Shown: positions 63,230 to 64,000 of the stretch, piece by piece
How positions within the stretch are numbered: position 1 is the first letter of the stretch
Layout of the letters: each line of letters begins with the position of its first letter
Source: Heterocephalus glaber
Taxonomy: Eukaryota > Chordata > Mammalia > Rodentia > Bathyergidae
Length of the DNA: 64,000 nt
Reading direction: 5' to 3'
Assembly: GCF_000247695.1 (NCBI RefSeq)
Contig: NW_004624849.1
Coordinates: 4,109,236 to 4,173,235 of the forward strand
Notes under the pieces: model-generated
The model's input: only the letters and a program-made list of their open reading frames with translations
What the model was told of the DNA's origin: nothing
Databases searched by the model: none
Position numbers and translations under genes: made by a program

Positions 63230-64000
63230 GTAAGCTGCAGAAGCTGGAGCTCCCTCCCATCAGAAACCAGGAGAACACCCGAGTGGGCCTGGCTTCTTCC
63301 AAGGGAGTGGCCAGGAACCTTCTCAGTGTGTGGCTGAAGATACATGAGCATCTGGGGTGTATAGCTACAGCACCACTGCATTCCTTTTATTTTGTTTATT
63401 ATTTATTCAGTATGAGGGATTGAACCCAGGACCTTGCCATTGAATTACAGCCCCATCCCCCCGCTTTTTTTTTTGGTACCTGGGATCGAACTTGGGACCT
63501 TGAGCTTGCGAGCCAGGCACTGGAACCACTGAGCTAAATCCCTGGCCCTGTCCCCTTTGAAAAAGTATTTATTCTGTAGCTGGGCATGGTGACACACACC
63601 TTTAATCCTACCACTCAGGAGGCTGAGGCAGAAGGATCACTGTGAGTTCGAGGACAGCCTGAACAATGTAATGAGACCTTGTCTTAAAAAACTGAAACAG
63701 CCAGGGATTTAGCTCAATGGTTCTGGCACCTGCCTTGCAAGCGCAAGGTCCTGAGTTCGATCCCCGGTACCAAACAAAACAAAACAAATCATTTTATATT
63801 AGTACATGTTTGGAGTAACATAATGATTACCTTTATTGTGTTATGTTTTATTTTGAGACAGGGTCTTGCTAAGTTGGCCAAACTGGGCTTGAACTGTTGT
63901 CTCAGCTTCCCAGAGTGCTGGGATTATAGGCATTGCCACCATTCCTGGCTTTGTGTTCCCCTTTTAGTGACAACATAGGATCTGTGTTCAGACAAAGGCC
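63230..64000 (+). other. FLCN: FLCN intron, running off the window
   Basis: It holds antisense ID elements at 63,404-63,460 (old) and 63,465-63,549, a sense B1 at 63,577-63,697, a sense ID SINE at 63,700-63,788, and an antisense B1 half at 63,852-63,951. The AT-rich 63,789-63,830 piece (TTATATTAGTACATGTTTGG) is related to 51,150-51,200. Confidence 0.8.

Overview
The window is nuclear DNA from a placental mammal, almost certainly a rodent. It is packed with 7SL-derived B1-type SINEs, many carrying B1's internal duplication, tRNA-derived ID-like SINEs, and older B1+ID dimers. The abundant ID-like variant ending in a TACC-type 3' end suggests a non-muroid rodent (squirrel-related, beaver/kangaroo-rat or hystricognath side), but I cannot name the species. 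No prokaryotic features, tRNA genes or CRISPR arrays are present.

Two protein-coding genes lie head to tail on the + strand, in the same order and orientation as in the human 17p11.2 (Smith-Magenis) interval. COPS3 (COP9 signalosome subunit 3) is complete: 12 coding exons from 16,096 to 41,426 that join into a 423-residue protein with no frameshift and all GT-AG introns. FLCN (folliculin) begins at a CpG island near 48 kb, and its first coding exon starts at 53,950. Six coding exons (residues 1-354 of about 579) are present before the window ends in the next intron. COPS3 acts in cullin deneddylation; FLCN acts at the lysosome as a RagC/D GTPase-activating protein. Nothing here links the two beyond neighbourhood.

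Layout: 1-15,890 is intergenic, built from old L1 fragments, MaLR/MLT-type LTRs, SINEs, simple repeats, a mariner-like miniature element and a 5' piece of an EEF1G processed pseudogene. 15,890-16,650 is the COPS3 CpG-island promoter. 16,096-41,690 is COPS3; its intron 6 holds a full-length antisense AMD1 retrocopy and a 100-N assembly gap. 41,690-47,700 is intergenic and includes a SINE-free stretch at 44.0-46.65 kb. 47,720-48,790 is the FLCN CpG island, and 48.6-64.0 kb is FLCN.

The points most worth following are: an in-phase candidate alternative first exon for COPS3 at 15,900-15,951; the AMD1 retrocopy that keeps the MAGDIS regulatory uORF close to the cap position; two related mariner-type miniature transposons; a GC-AG intron in FLCN; and an assembly gap that sits inside a nested SINE and is probably nearly empty. 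I found no evidence of a wholly novel biological system.
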